Shown one piece after another: positions 1 through 5,663 of a stretch of 6,213 nucleotides of DNA; positions within the stretch are counted from its first letter, which is position 1; each line of letters starts with the position of its first letter. This DNA comes from Chloroflexota bacterium (GTDB taxonomy: Bacteria; Chloroflexota; DTOL01; JACQYG01). Under the pieces are notes generated by a model that was not told the origin of the DNA, searched no databases, and worked only from the letters and a program-made list of their open reading frames with translations. The stretch spans positions 1 to 6,213 of the forward strand of contig JACQYG010000105.1 in assembly GCA_016208345.1 (NCBI GenBank), given 5' to 3'. The position numbers and the translations under genes were made by a program.

Positions 1-2
1 TG

Positions 3-254
3 ATCCGGCAAATGTTGCTTCTGCCCGAGACCGTGGAGACCGCCGCCACTCATTTTGAGCCTCATCACCTGCCTCACTATGCCATGGAATTGGCCTCGGC
101 CTTCCACTCCTTTTATAAAGAGTGCCGCGTAGTCTCCTCGGACCCCGCCGACCTGCCTCTCACCAAGGCCCGGCTTAAGCTGGTCCAGGCCGCCAGGATC
201 GTCCTGGCCAACAGCCTGCGCATGATGGGGATCTCGGCCCCCGAGCAGATGTAA
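3..254 (+). CDS. argS: Arginyl-tRNA synthetase, C-terminal fragment (5' end outside the window)
   Basis: Cytoplasmic class I aminoacyl-tRNA synthetase that charges tRNA-Arg with arginine. Only the last 83 codons lie in the window, and the frame is open to the left edge. The visible part matches the DALR anticodon-binding domain that ends ArgS: an [16 protein letters not shown] helix (the family pattern is LxxYxxELAxxFHxFY), then CRVV, then [20 protein letters not shown] and the near-terminal GISAPEQM, matching the usual ending GxxAPExM. It ends at the family's normal C-terminus, so nothing is missing on this side. The catalytic HIGH and KMSKS-type motifs would lie upstream and cannot be judged. 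A terminator-like hairpin follows seven bases after the stop, so argS looks transcriptionally separate from the B12 operon. The Met at position 12 is internal and not a start. Confidence 0.93.
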   Translation: MRQMLLLPETVETAATHFEPHHLPHYAMELASAFHSFYKECRVVSSDPADLPLTKARLKLVQAARIVLANSLRMMGISAPEQM

Positions 255-260
255 CCCTCC

Positions 261-281
261 GGGACCACGCGTGGCCCTTTT
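261..281 (+). terminator. Candidate intrinsic terminator of argS
   Basis: GGG (261-263) pairs with CCC (275-277), and CCA (265-267) pairs with TGG (272-274). There is one bulged A (264) and a CGCG loop, followed directly by TTTT (278-281). The stem is short and the T-run has only four bases, so strength is uncertain. Its place just after the argS stop supports the call. Confidence 0.55.
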
Positions 282-293
282 CCCCAGGGCTTT

Positions 294-320
294 CCAACAC
301 CATCGACTCACATGTGTTGG
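294..320. repeat. Perfect 7-bp inverted repeat in the leader
   Basis: CCAACAC (294-300) is the exact reverse complement of GTGTTGG (314-320), with a 13-base gap. It lies between the argS terminator and the promoter, about 50 bases upstream of the -35 element. No T-run follows, so it is not a normal terminator. It may be a regulator binding site or chance. No regulator family could be assigned from the bases. Confidence 0.3.
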
Positions 321-367
321 TAGGCTAGCTTGTGTATCGTGTCCCCGGAATTTATAGGCTTACGAGT

Positions 368-396
368 TTGCCTTTTAGGGAATTCTGTGATATACT
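368..396 (+). promoter_or_regulatory. Sigma70-type promoter of the B12 operon, extended -10
   Basis: The -35 element is TTGCCT (368-373, four of six matches to TTGACA). It is followed by exactly 17 bases and then the -10 element TATACT (391-396, five of six matches to TATAAT). TG at 388-389 plus one base forms an extended -10. Transcription would begin near 403, about 18 bases before the riboswitch, and would give a leader of roughly 345 bases. The region is AT-richer than the flanking genes, as expected for a promoter. Start site and activity are inferred from spacing only. Confidence 0.7.
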
Positions 397-420
397 AGGT
401 TTTGACAATTGAATATACCT

Positions 421-613
<193 letters not shown>

Positions 614-615
614 AA

Positions 616-657
616 AGGGGGTGGGAGCATGGCCCGTGGGCCGTGAATCAACCCCTT
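616..657 (+). promoter_or_regulatory. Candidate antiterminator hairpin of the riboswitch expression platform
   Basis: AGGGGGT (616-622) can pair with ACCCCTT (651-657, one G-T wobble). Inside it, CATGGCC (628-634) can pair with GGCCGTG (639-645), leaving a CGTG loop. The outer strand 651-657 is also the 5' arm of the terminator at 650-676, so the two structures exclude each other. This is what a transcription-attenuation platform needs, but how ligand binding would switch between them is not obvious because this hairpin does not overlap P1 or P13. Confidence 0.4.
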
Positions 658-682
658 GTCAAACCGGCAAGGGGTTCCTTTT
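650..682 (+). terminator. Intrinsic terminator 1 of the riboswitch leader
   Basis: AACCCCTTG (650-658) is a perfect 9-bp complement of CAAGGGGTT (668-676), with a nine-base loop, followed by CCTTTT (677-682). Its position between the aptamer and the first gene makes it the likely attenuation terminator used when cobalamin is bound. The tail is not a pure T-run, which may weaken it. Confidence 0.7.
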
Positions 683-717
683 ACCCGACCGATCGAGTGA
701 GGTCGGGTTTCTTTTTT
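683..717 (+). terminator. Intrinsic terminator 2 of the riboswitch leader
   Basis: ACCCGACC (683-690) is a perfect 8-bp complement of GGTCGGGT (701-708), with a ten-base loop, followed by TTCTTTTTT (709-717). The T-run is stronger than in the hairpin just upstream. Two consecutive terminators before btuF suggest tight shut-off when cobalamin is bound, or one regulated and one back-up site. Confidence 0.75.
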
Positions 718-748
718 ACGTCCGAGATTTCACGGGGGTTTACAATTG

Positions 749-1723
749 ATGAAACGCCTTTCCCTATCGCTTATCTTGACGATGCTGGTGACCGCCGTTC
801 TGCTGGCCGCCTGTGCTCCGGCTGCCACACCGACGCCGGTGCCACCCACCGCTACACCCGTACCACCCACACCAACGCCAACCGTATTTCCCGTTACTCT
901 GACCGACGACCTGGGCCGGAAGGTGGCGCTTAGCGCCGTGCCGCGCCGCATCGTTTCCATGGCTCCGTCCAACACCGAGATCCTGTTCGCCGTCGGTGCC
1001 GGTGACCAGGTAGTGGGGGTGACCAAGTTCTGCAACTATCCGCCCGAAGCCCAGGCCCGCGAGCAGGTCGGCGGCTTCGTGGCCAAGACCATCAGCGTGG
1101 AGAAGATCGTCGCCCTCAAACCGGACCTGGTCCTCTCCGCTGGGAAGATCCAACAGCCGGTCATCGAAGCCCTGGAGCGGTCTGGGATCTCCGTCTTCGC
1201 CCTGGATCCAAAGACCTTTGATGGCGTCTATGCCAATATCGAGACAGTTGGGCGATTGACTGGCCACGGGGCCGAGGCGGCCCGAGTAGTGGCTCAGATG
1301 AAGGAACGCGTAGCCGCCGTGACGGCGAAGGCCAAAACGGTTCCAGAAGCGAATCGCCCCAAGGTCTTCTACGAGGTCTGGCACGAGCCGCTGATGACCG
1401 CCGGCCCCTCTACCTTCATCGGCCAGATGATCGCGCTGGCCGGCGGGGTGAATCTCTTTGCCGATGTGACCGAGGACTGGCCCCAGGTCAGCACTGAGGA
1501 GGTGGTGAAGCGCGACCCGGACGTGATCCTCGCTCCCGACAGCCACGGCCAGGAACTGACGCCAGAGAAGATCCAGGCCCGACCTGGCTGGGGTAACATC
1601 AAGGCGGTGCGACAGGGCCGCATCGTCCTGGTGAACGGGGATATTGTCTCTCGCCCTGGACCGCGCCTGGCTAATGCCCTGGAGGCGGTAGCCCGGGCGC
1701 TGCACCCTGATCTGTTCCGCTAG
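749..1723 (+). CDS. btuF: Corrinoid ABC transporter substrate-binding lipoprotein (BtuF-like)
   Basis: Extracytoplasmic binding protein that would capture cobalamin or another corrinoid and deliver it to the BtuCD permease encoded next. Counted from the ATG, the 324-residue product has a basic, hydrophobic lipoprotein signal (residues 1-21) with lipobox LAAC at 19-22. A Thr-Pro/Pro-Pro spacer follows to about residue 46, and then a TroA-like helical-backbone metal-receptor domain. That domain opens with PRRIVSMAPSNTEILFAVG (65-83). The CNYPPEA segment near residue 100 resembles the C-[ND]-Y-P-P stretch often seen in BtuF-type proteins. The ending RPGPRLANALEAVARALHPDLF is typical of the family. 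GGGGG at 734-738 is the only Shine-Dalgarno candidate. A TTG at 746, one codon upstream, is spaced slightly better, but ATG is preferred. Iron-siderophore or heme binding proteins share this fold. The cobalamin riboswitch and cbiA in the same operon argue for a corrinoid substrate. Confidence 0.9.
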   Translation: MKRLSLSLILTMLVTAVLLAACAPAATPTPVPPTATPVPPTPTPTVFPVTLTDDLGRKVALSAVPRRIVSMAPSNTEILFAVGAGDQVVGVTKFCNYPPEAQAREQVGGFVAKTISVEKIVALKPDLVLSAGKIQQPVIEALERSGISVFALDPKTFDGVYANIETVGRLTGHGAEAARVVAQMKERVAAVTAKAKTVPEANRPKVFYEVWHEPLMTAGPSTFIGQMIALAGGVNLFADVTEDWPQVSTEEVVKRDPDVILAPDSHGQELTPEKIQARPGWGNIKAVRQGRIVLVNGDIVSRPGPRLANALEAVARALHPDLFR

Positions 1724-1735
1724 CCAGGAGTGACC

Positions 1736-2749
1736 ATGCATCGTTTGCTGGGTTTGGCTGCTCTGCTGGCTATCGCCCTGGTGCTCAGCCTGGGGCTGGG
1801 GGCTGTGCCCCTGGCCCCAGGTCGGGTGTTGAGTGCCCTAGCCATCGACACCCCTTGGGGTGGTTCAGCCGACGCGGCCGAAGTAACCATCATCTGGGAT
1901 CTGCGCCTGGCCCGGGCTCTGCTGGCCGCCCTCATCGGCGCGGGGTTAGCAGCCGCTGGTGCGGCCTTCCAGGGCCTCTTCCGCAATCCCCTGGCTGACC
2001 CCTTCATAGTGGGGGCTTCAGGAGGCGCCGCCCTGGGCGCGACCCTGGCTATCACCTCGGGCCTGAGCTTGACCGGGGCTGGCTTCGGCCCGGTACCTCT
2101 CGCCGCCTTCGTTGGAGCGATGCTGGCTGTGGCTGTTGTCTACAGCATAGCCGAGGTCGGGGGGCAGGCACCGGCTGTGGCCCTGCTGCTGGCCGGCGTC
2201 GCCCTGAGCACGCTGCTGTCAGCGGCCGTCTCCCTGCTCATGATACTCAATGATCGCGCCCATATGGAAGTCTTCGCCTGGTTGATGGGCGGCCTGAGCG
2301 GGCGCAGTTGGCCGCACCTCTGGGCCAGCGGGCTGTACCTGCTGACCGGCATGGTCAGCCTCTGGCTCCTGTCCCGCCCCCTGGACGCCCTGGCCTGTGG
2401 CGAGGAGACGGCCCAGAGCCTGGGATTGCCATTGACTCGCGCCCGGGGCGCCGTGGTCGCTGCGGCCAGCCTGACCACCGCGGCGGCAGTGGCGGCCGGA
2501 GGGATCATCGGCTTTGTGGGCCTCATCGCACCCCACGCCGCCCGGCTCCTCTTCGGCGCCGACCACCGCCGGCTCATCCCAGCCAGCGCCCTGCTGGGTG
2601 CCCTGCTCCTGCTCCTGGCCGACGACCTGGCGCGCACCGTTCTGGCGCCGGTGGAACTACCGGTGGGCATCATCACGGCGTTGCTGGGAGGCCCCTTTTT
2701 CCTCTACTTGCTTAAGACCCGTCAGCGGGACCTGGGAGGTGGGCGATGA
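1736..2749 (+). CDS. btuC: Corrinoid ABC transporter permease (BtuC-like, FecCD family)
   Basis: Inner-membrane permease that would form the homodimeric channel for the corrinoid released by BtuF. The 337-residue length and near-continuous hydrophobicity fit the ten-helix FecCD/BtuC fold. Family motifs in order are RLARALLAALIGAGLAAAG (57-75), AFQGLFRNPLADP (77-89), IVGASGGAALG (91-101), the cytoplasmic coupling segment GEETAQSLGL (222-231) that would contact the ATPase, GIIGFVGLIAPHAARLLFG (256-274), and ELPVGIITALLGGPFFLYLL (307-326). AGGAG at 1726-1730 sits five bases before the ATG at 1736 and decides this start over the in-frame GTG at 1730. The gene begins 12 bases after the btuF stop and overlaps the ATPase gene by ATGA, so the three are one co-translated transporter cassette. 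Substrate is inferred from context, since FecCD permeases of iron, heme and B12 systems look alike. Confidence 0.92.
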   Translation: MHRLLGLAALLAIALVLSLGLGAVPLAPGRVLSALAIDTPWGGSADAAEVTIIWDLRLARALLAALIGAGLAAAGAAFQGLFRNPLADPFIVGASGGAALGATLAITSGLSLTGAGFGPVPLAAFVGAMLAVAVVYSIAEVGGQAPAVALLLAGVALSTLLSAAVSLLMILNDRAHMEVFAWLMGGLSGRSWPHLWASGLYLLTGMVSLWLLSRPLDALACGEETAQSLGLPLTRARGAVVAAASLTTAAAVAAGGIIGFVGLIAPHAARLLFGADHRRLIPASALLGALLLLLADDLARTVLAPVELPVGIITALLGGPFFLYLLKTRQRDLGGGR

Positions 2750-3606
2750 CGACTCTCGAGGTGCGCGACCTTAGGTGTGCCTATGACAGTCAGCCCGTCC
2801 TGGATAACCTCTGCCTGGCAACCCACCCCGGTGAGGTGCTGGCGCTCATTGGCCCGAACGGGGCAGGCAAGACAACGCTGTTGCGCGCTCTGGCTCGACT
2901 GCTCCGACCTTGCCGGGGAACGGTGCTACTGGGGGGTCAGAACCTGTGGCAGCTCTCCCCACGCGCAGTCGCGCGCCGGCTGGCTCTCGCTCCCCAGAGT
3001 AATGGTGCCACCTGGCCCCTCACAGTGGAACAGGCCGTGGCCTTGGGCCGCGCCCCCCACCGGGGTTGGCTCTTACCTTTCTCGGCCGCCGATCGGGAGG
3101 CCATGGAGCGCGCACTTCAACAGGTAGGGCTGCAGGGCCTGCGCGACCGACTGGTGACGGAACTGTCGGGAGGTGAGCAGCGGCGGGTGATCCTGGCTCG
3201 GACGCTAGCTCAGGAGCCGGAGGTACTGCTCTTGGACGAGCCTACGGCCCACCTGGATCTGAAGTACCAGACAGAAATTCTGGAACTGGTGCGGGATCTG
3301 GCCCATCGAGATGGCCTGACAGTGATCGTTACCCTGCATGATCTGAACCAGGCAGCCTTATGCGCCGACCGGCTGGCCCTGCTGGCCAACGGGCGATTGC
3401 AGGCCACAGGGACCCCTTCTGAGGTACTGACCCCTGAACTGCTGCAGCAGGCCTACGGAGTGCCCGTATCGGTCAGTCGGCACCCTGTCTACGACACGCT
3501 GCTGGTGGTGCCGTTGCTCAACTTGAAGAAGGCGCCCTATGTCGGAGTTCCAGTGCCTCATCCGTGCCCTCGGCCGCATCCCGGCACAGCGCAGCACTAC
3601 CTATGA
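2746..3606 (+). CDS. btuD: Corrinoid ABC transporter ATP-binding protein (BtuD-like)
   Basis: Cytoplasmic ATPase subunit that powers the BtuC channel by ATP hydrolysis. All nucleotide-binding motifs are intact in the 286-residue product: Walker A GPNGAGKT (36-43), Q-loop Gln84 in LAPQ, ABC signature LSGGEQ (140-145), Walker B VLLLDEP (160-166) with catalytic Glu165, D-loop AHLD (168-171) and switch His198 in TLHDLNQA. The start ATG overlaps the btuC stop, and GGAGGT (2735-2740) precedes it by five bases. The family usually ends near residue 255-265. Here about 25 more residues follow the conserved-looking HPVYDTLLVVPL, and they are Pro/His-rich and of low family character. From 3539 a second frame is open and shows the more gene-like third-position G/C pattern, so the tail may be a read-on beyond an ancestral stop. 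The core assignment is firm; the corrinoid substrate rests on operon context. Confidence 0.92.
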   Translation: MTTLEVRDLRCAYDSQPVLDNLCLATHPGEVLALIGPNGAGKTTLLRALARLLRPCRGTVLLGGQNLWQLSPRAVARRLALAPQSNGATWPLTVEQAVALGRAPHRGWLLPFSAADREAMERALQQVGLQGLRDRLVTELSGGEQRRVILARTLAQEPEVLLLDEPTAHLDLKYQTEILELVRDLAHRDGLTVIVTLHDLNQAALCADRLALLANGRLQATGTPSEVLTPELLQQAYGVPVSVSRHPVYDTLLVVPLLNLKKAPYVGVPVPHPCPRPHPGTAQHYL

Positions 3607-3661
3607 ACTGCTCCCTATCTTTGACGAACCACTTACTCATGAAAAGGAGGAGCGAACATGA
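3539..3661 (+). CDS. Unrecognised 40-residue ORF bridging btuD and bioY
   Basis: I do not recognise this product. It opens with ATG at 3539, seven frames' worth of context being limited to codons from 3527 because TGA at 3524 closes the frame upstream. AAGAAGG (3526-3532) lies six bases before the ATG as a plausible Shine-Dalgarno. The product starts MSEFQCLIRALGRIPAQRST, continues TYELLPIFDEP and ends in charged HEKEERT, whose codons double as the bioY ribosome site. Its TGA overlaps the bioY ATG as ATGA. It overlaps the last 68 bases of btuD in another frame. In the overlap its third codon positions are mostly G or C, as in the neighbouring genes, while the btuD frame there is less biased. 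No membrane segment or signal is visible. It may be a true small protein, a leader coupling bioY translation to btuD, or the remaining N-terminus of a longer lost gene. Confidence 0.42.
   Translation: MSEFQCLIRALGRIPAQRSTTYELLPIFDEPLTHEKEERT
3643..3650 (+). promoter_or_regulatory. Strong Shine-Dalgarno site of bioY
   Basis: AAAGGAGG, a near-perfect anti-16S complement, is seven bases before the bioY ATG at 3658. It is the best ribosome site in the window and fixes the bioY start. Confidence 0.85.
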
Positions 3662-4248
3662 ACGAGAACGTACGCCAACCGACAACGATGGTCGACGTTT
3701 TTTGGGTCGAGTCCAGCGCGGCACGTGATTTTATGCTCATCCTGGTGGGCAGCCTTGTCGTTGCACTGAGCGCGCGAATTTCTGTCCCCTTACCCTTTAG
3801 CCCTGTGCCGGTCACCGGCCAGACCTTCGGCGTTCTCCTGGTCGGTGCCCTGCTGGGCAGCCGCCGTGGTGCCCTCAGCCTGCTCGCCTACCTAGGTGAG
3901 GGAGCGTTGGGGCTGCCGGTCTTCGCTGGCGGCACTGGCGGGCTTGTCCGGCTGGCAGGCCCTACTGGCGGGTACCTGGTGGGTTTTGTGGCTGCCGCCT
4001 TTCTCGTGGGCCGGCTGTGCGAGCGAGGGTGGGACCAACGCCTACCGACGGCCGGCGCCGCCATGCTCCTGGGCAACGCCGTCATCTATCTGCTTGGCCT
4101 GCCCTGGCTGGCCCGCTTTGTAGGGCCAGACAAAGTATTGGCATTGGGCTTGCTTCCTTTTATCCCAGGCGATTTGCTGAAGATTACCCTGGCCGCCCTG
4201 GCGCTACCCGGCGGCTGGGCCCTGGCTCATAGGGTCAAGGAGTGGTAA
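3658..4248 (+). CDS. bioY: BioY, biotin transporter S component
   Basis: Integral membrane substrate-binding (S) component of ECF-type biotin uptake. The 196-residue length is normal for BioY. After a polar N-terminus of about 24 residues come roughly six hydrophobic segments. The diagnostic stretch is intact: SARISVPLPFSPVPVTGQTF (38-57), LLGSRRGALSLLAYLGEGAL (65-84), GLPVFAGGTGG (85-95) and GPTGGYLVGF (101-110). Near the C-terminus, LLPFIPGDLLKITLAALAL (165-183) is also typical. It is preceded by a strong ribosome site and overlaps the small upstream ORF by ATGA; cbiA starts inside its last codons. No EcfA ATPase or EcfT gene is in the window, so it must share a module encoded elsewhere or act alone, as some BioY proteins are known to do. 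Its place inside a riboswitch-controlled corrinoid operon is unusual. Biotin is the family-based substrate; a different ligand is possible but has no direct sequence support. Confidence 0.9.
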   Translation: MNENVRQPTTMVDVFWVESSAARDFMLILVGSLVVALSARISVPLPFSPVPVTGQTFGVLLVGALLGSRRGALSLLAYLGEGALGLPVFAGGTGGLVRLAGPTGGYLVGFVAAAFLVGRLCERGWDQRLPTAGAAMLLGNAVIYLLGLPWLARFVGPDKVLALGLLPFIPGDLLKITLAALALPGGWALAHRVKEW

Positions 4249-5663
4249 CGATCCCTCGGCTACTCATCGCCGGCACCCACTCTGGTGTGGGCAAGACGAC
4301 GGTCACGGTCGGCCTGATCACCGTCCTGCGCGCCCGGGGTCTGGCCGTCCAGCCCTTCAAAGTCGGGCCGGACTACATTGATCCCACCTACCACACCCTG
4401 GCTGCAGGCCAGCCCTGTCGCAACCTAGACACCTGGATGGTGCCGGTAGATCAAGTGCGGGCCCTCTTTGTCCACGCGGCGCGCCAGGCCGACATCGCCG
4501 TCTTCGAAGGCGTGATGGGCCTCTACGACGGCTTTGGCTACGACGATGAAACAGGGAGCACGGCTCAGGTGGCGAAGCTGCTACGCGCGCCGACGGTGCT
4601 GGTGCTCGACGCCAGCGCGCTGGCCCGCAGTGCCGGTGCCGTGGCCCTGGGCTATCAACGGTTCGATCTTGACCTACCCCTGGCTGGCTTCATCGTCAAC
4701 CGGGTCGGCAGCGAGAGCCACGGCCGGGGAGTGGCAGCGACCATCCAGCGGGCCACGGGGCTTCCGGTACTCGGCTGGTTGCCCCGCGACCCGGCGCTGG
4801 AGATCCCCGAGCGTCACCTGGGCCTGGTACCCACGGCCGAGCCCGGCCGTTGGCATGCCTTCGTCGATGCCGCCGCCCATGTCGTTGAACGTCACCTGGA
4901 CCTGGACCGCCTGCTGGCCATTGCCGGCAAGGCCCCACCCCTGGTCGTAGCCGACACGGCCCTGGTGCGGCCTGGTGGTCAGAGGTCGGCCGTCGGTCGT
5001 CGGCCACGCATCGCCGTTGCACGGGATGAGGCTTTCAACTTCACCTACGAAGACAACCTGGACCTGCTGCAGGCTGCCGGGGCCGAGATCGTCTTCTTCA
5101 GCCCGTTGCGCGATACGGCTCTACCCCCAGGCACGGCTGGCGTCATTCTCAGTGGCGGCTTCCCGGAACTCTATGCCAGCCAACTGGCGGCCAACGCAGG
5201 GATGCGGCAGGCACTGCATCAGGCCCACGGCCAAGGTATGCCCATCTACGCCGAGTGCGGTGGGCTGATGTATCTGACGGAAGCCATCGTAGACCTGGAT
5301 GGGCGGGGGCACCCCATGGTCGGCCTGCTGCCGGGGCGCTCGGTGATGACCGGCCGGCTCACCCTGAGCTATCGGCTGGCTCAGGCGGCTGGCGATTCCT
5401 GGCTGCTCACAGCGGGCGAAACAGTGCGCGGCCACGAGTTCCATTACTCCGTGTGGGAGGGCCGCCCGGCCAATCTGCCCCCGGCTTGCGAATTGTTGCC
5501 GCCCTCGGGTGAGGGGGAGTTCCGGCTCGAGGGGGCGCAGGTGGATAACCTGTGGGCTTCTTATGTGCACGTTCACTTCTGGTGCAAGCCGGAGTTGGCT
5601 GGGCGTTTCGTGGAAGCCTGTCGGCAAGGAGGAACGGCGAAAGGAGAGATTAATGTCACGTAG
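4242..5663 (+). CDS. cbiA: Cobyrinate a,c-diamide synthase (CbiA/CobB)
   Basis: Cytoplasmic ATP- and glutamine-dependent enzyme that amidates side chains a and c of cobyrinic acid (hydrogenobyrinic acid in the aerobic route) in corrin ring synthesis. The 473-residue length is normal. The N-terminal dethiobiotin-synthetase-like domain has P-loop GTHSGVGKTT (11-20), PFKVGPDYIDPTYHTLAAG (38-56), RNLDTW (60-65) and EGVMGLYDG (89-97). The C-terminal class I glutamine amidotransferase domain starts near residue 255 and has LSGGFPELYA (303-312), nucleophile Cys339 in AECGGLMYL, RGHEFHYS (396-403) and a late His in YVHVHF (441-446). The GTG start at 4242 overlaps the bioY stop by seven bases. AAGGAG at 4237-4242 runs into the start codon itself, so initiation probably relies on coupling to bioY or on AGGG at 4231-4234. 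No closer canonical start exists in frame. The interdomain linker holds a GTCGG-rich repeat. The homologous CfbB of coenzyme F430 synthesis is unlikely in a B12 operon. Confidence 0.94.
   Translation: MVTIPRLLIAGTHSGVGKTTVTVGLITVLRARGLAVQPFKVGPDYIDPTYHTLAAGQPCRNLDTWMVPVDQVRALFVHAARQADIAVFEGVMGLYDGFGYDDETGSTAQVAKLLRAPTVLVLDASALARSAGAVALGYQRFDLDLPLAGFIVNRVGSESHGRGVAATIQRATGLPVLGWLPRDPALEIPERHLGLVPTAEPGRWHAFVDAAAHVVERHLDLDRLLAIAGKAPPLVVADTALVRPGGQRSAVGRRPRIAVARDEAFNFTYEDNLDLLQAAGAEIVFFSPLRDTALPPGTAGVILSGGFPELYASQLAANAGMRQALHQAHGQGMPIYAECGGLMYLTEAIVDLDGRGHPMVGLLPGRSVMTGRLTLSYRLAQAAGDSWLLTAGETVRGHEFHYSVWEGRPANLPPACELLPPSGEGEFRLEGAQVDNLWASYVHVHFWCKPELAGRFVEACRQGGTAKGEINVT
4985..5005. repeat. GTCGG-rich short repeat in the cbiA interdomain linker
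   Basis: Three GTCGG units start at 4985, 4992 and 4999, with an extra GTC at 4996. GGCC at 4988-4991 and 5002-5005 can close a small hairpin around the middle unit. The repeat encodes the Arg-Ser-Ala-Val-Gly-Arg-Arg type linker around CbiA residues 248-254, between the two domains, where length variation is tolerated. I infer a small in-frame repeat insertion or expansion. Chance in GC-rich sequence is the alternative. Confidence 0.4.

Noticed and set aside
402..407. Perfect TTGACA just before the riboswitch as a -35 element
   Set aside because: At 16-18 bases downstream there is no -10-like sequence (the bases are GC-rich riboswitch P1). The 368-396 pair with exact 17-base spacing and extended -10 fits better.
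643..933. 96-codon + strand frame crossing the leader terminators into btuF
   Set aside because: It spans both terminators, has no ribosome site, and its product has no family character. It is a shadow of the btuF start region.
764..1741. A 325-codon open frame on the minus strand opposite btuF
   Set aside because: It mirrors the btuF reading frame and is explained by GC-rich codon bias. It has no recognisable protein family, while the + strand product has a signal, lipobox and full domain.
2140..2676. 178-codon minus-strand frame opposite btuC
   Set aside because: Arg/Ala/Ser-rich shadow typical of antisense frames in GC-rich genes, and fully inside an intact FecCD permease.
4242..5663. 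CfbB (Ni-sirohydrochlorin a,c-diamide synthase) as an alternative to CbiA
   Set aside because: CfbB belongs to methanogen/methanotroph F430 clusters. The cobalamin riboswitch and Btu transporter genes favour cobyrinate as substrate.
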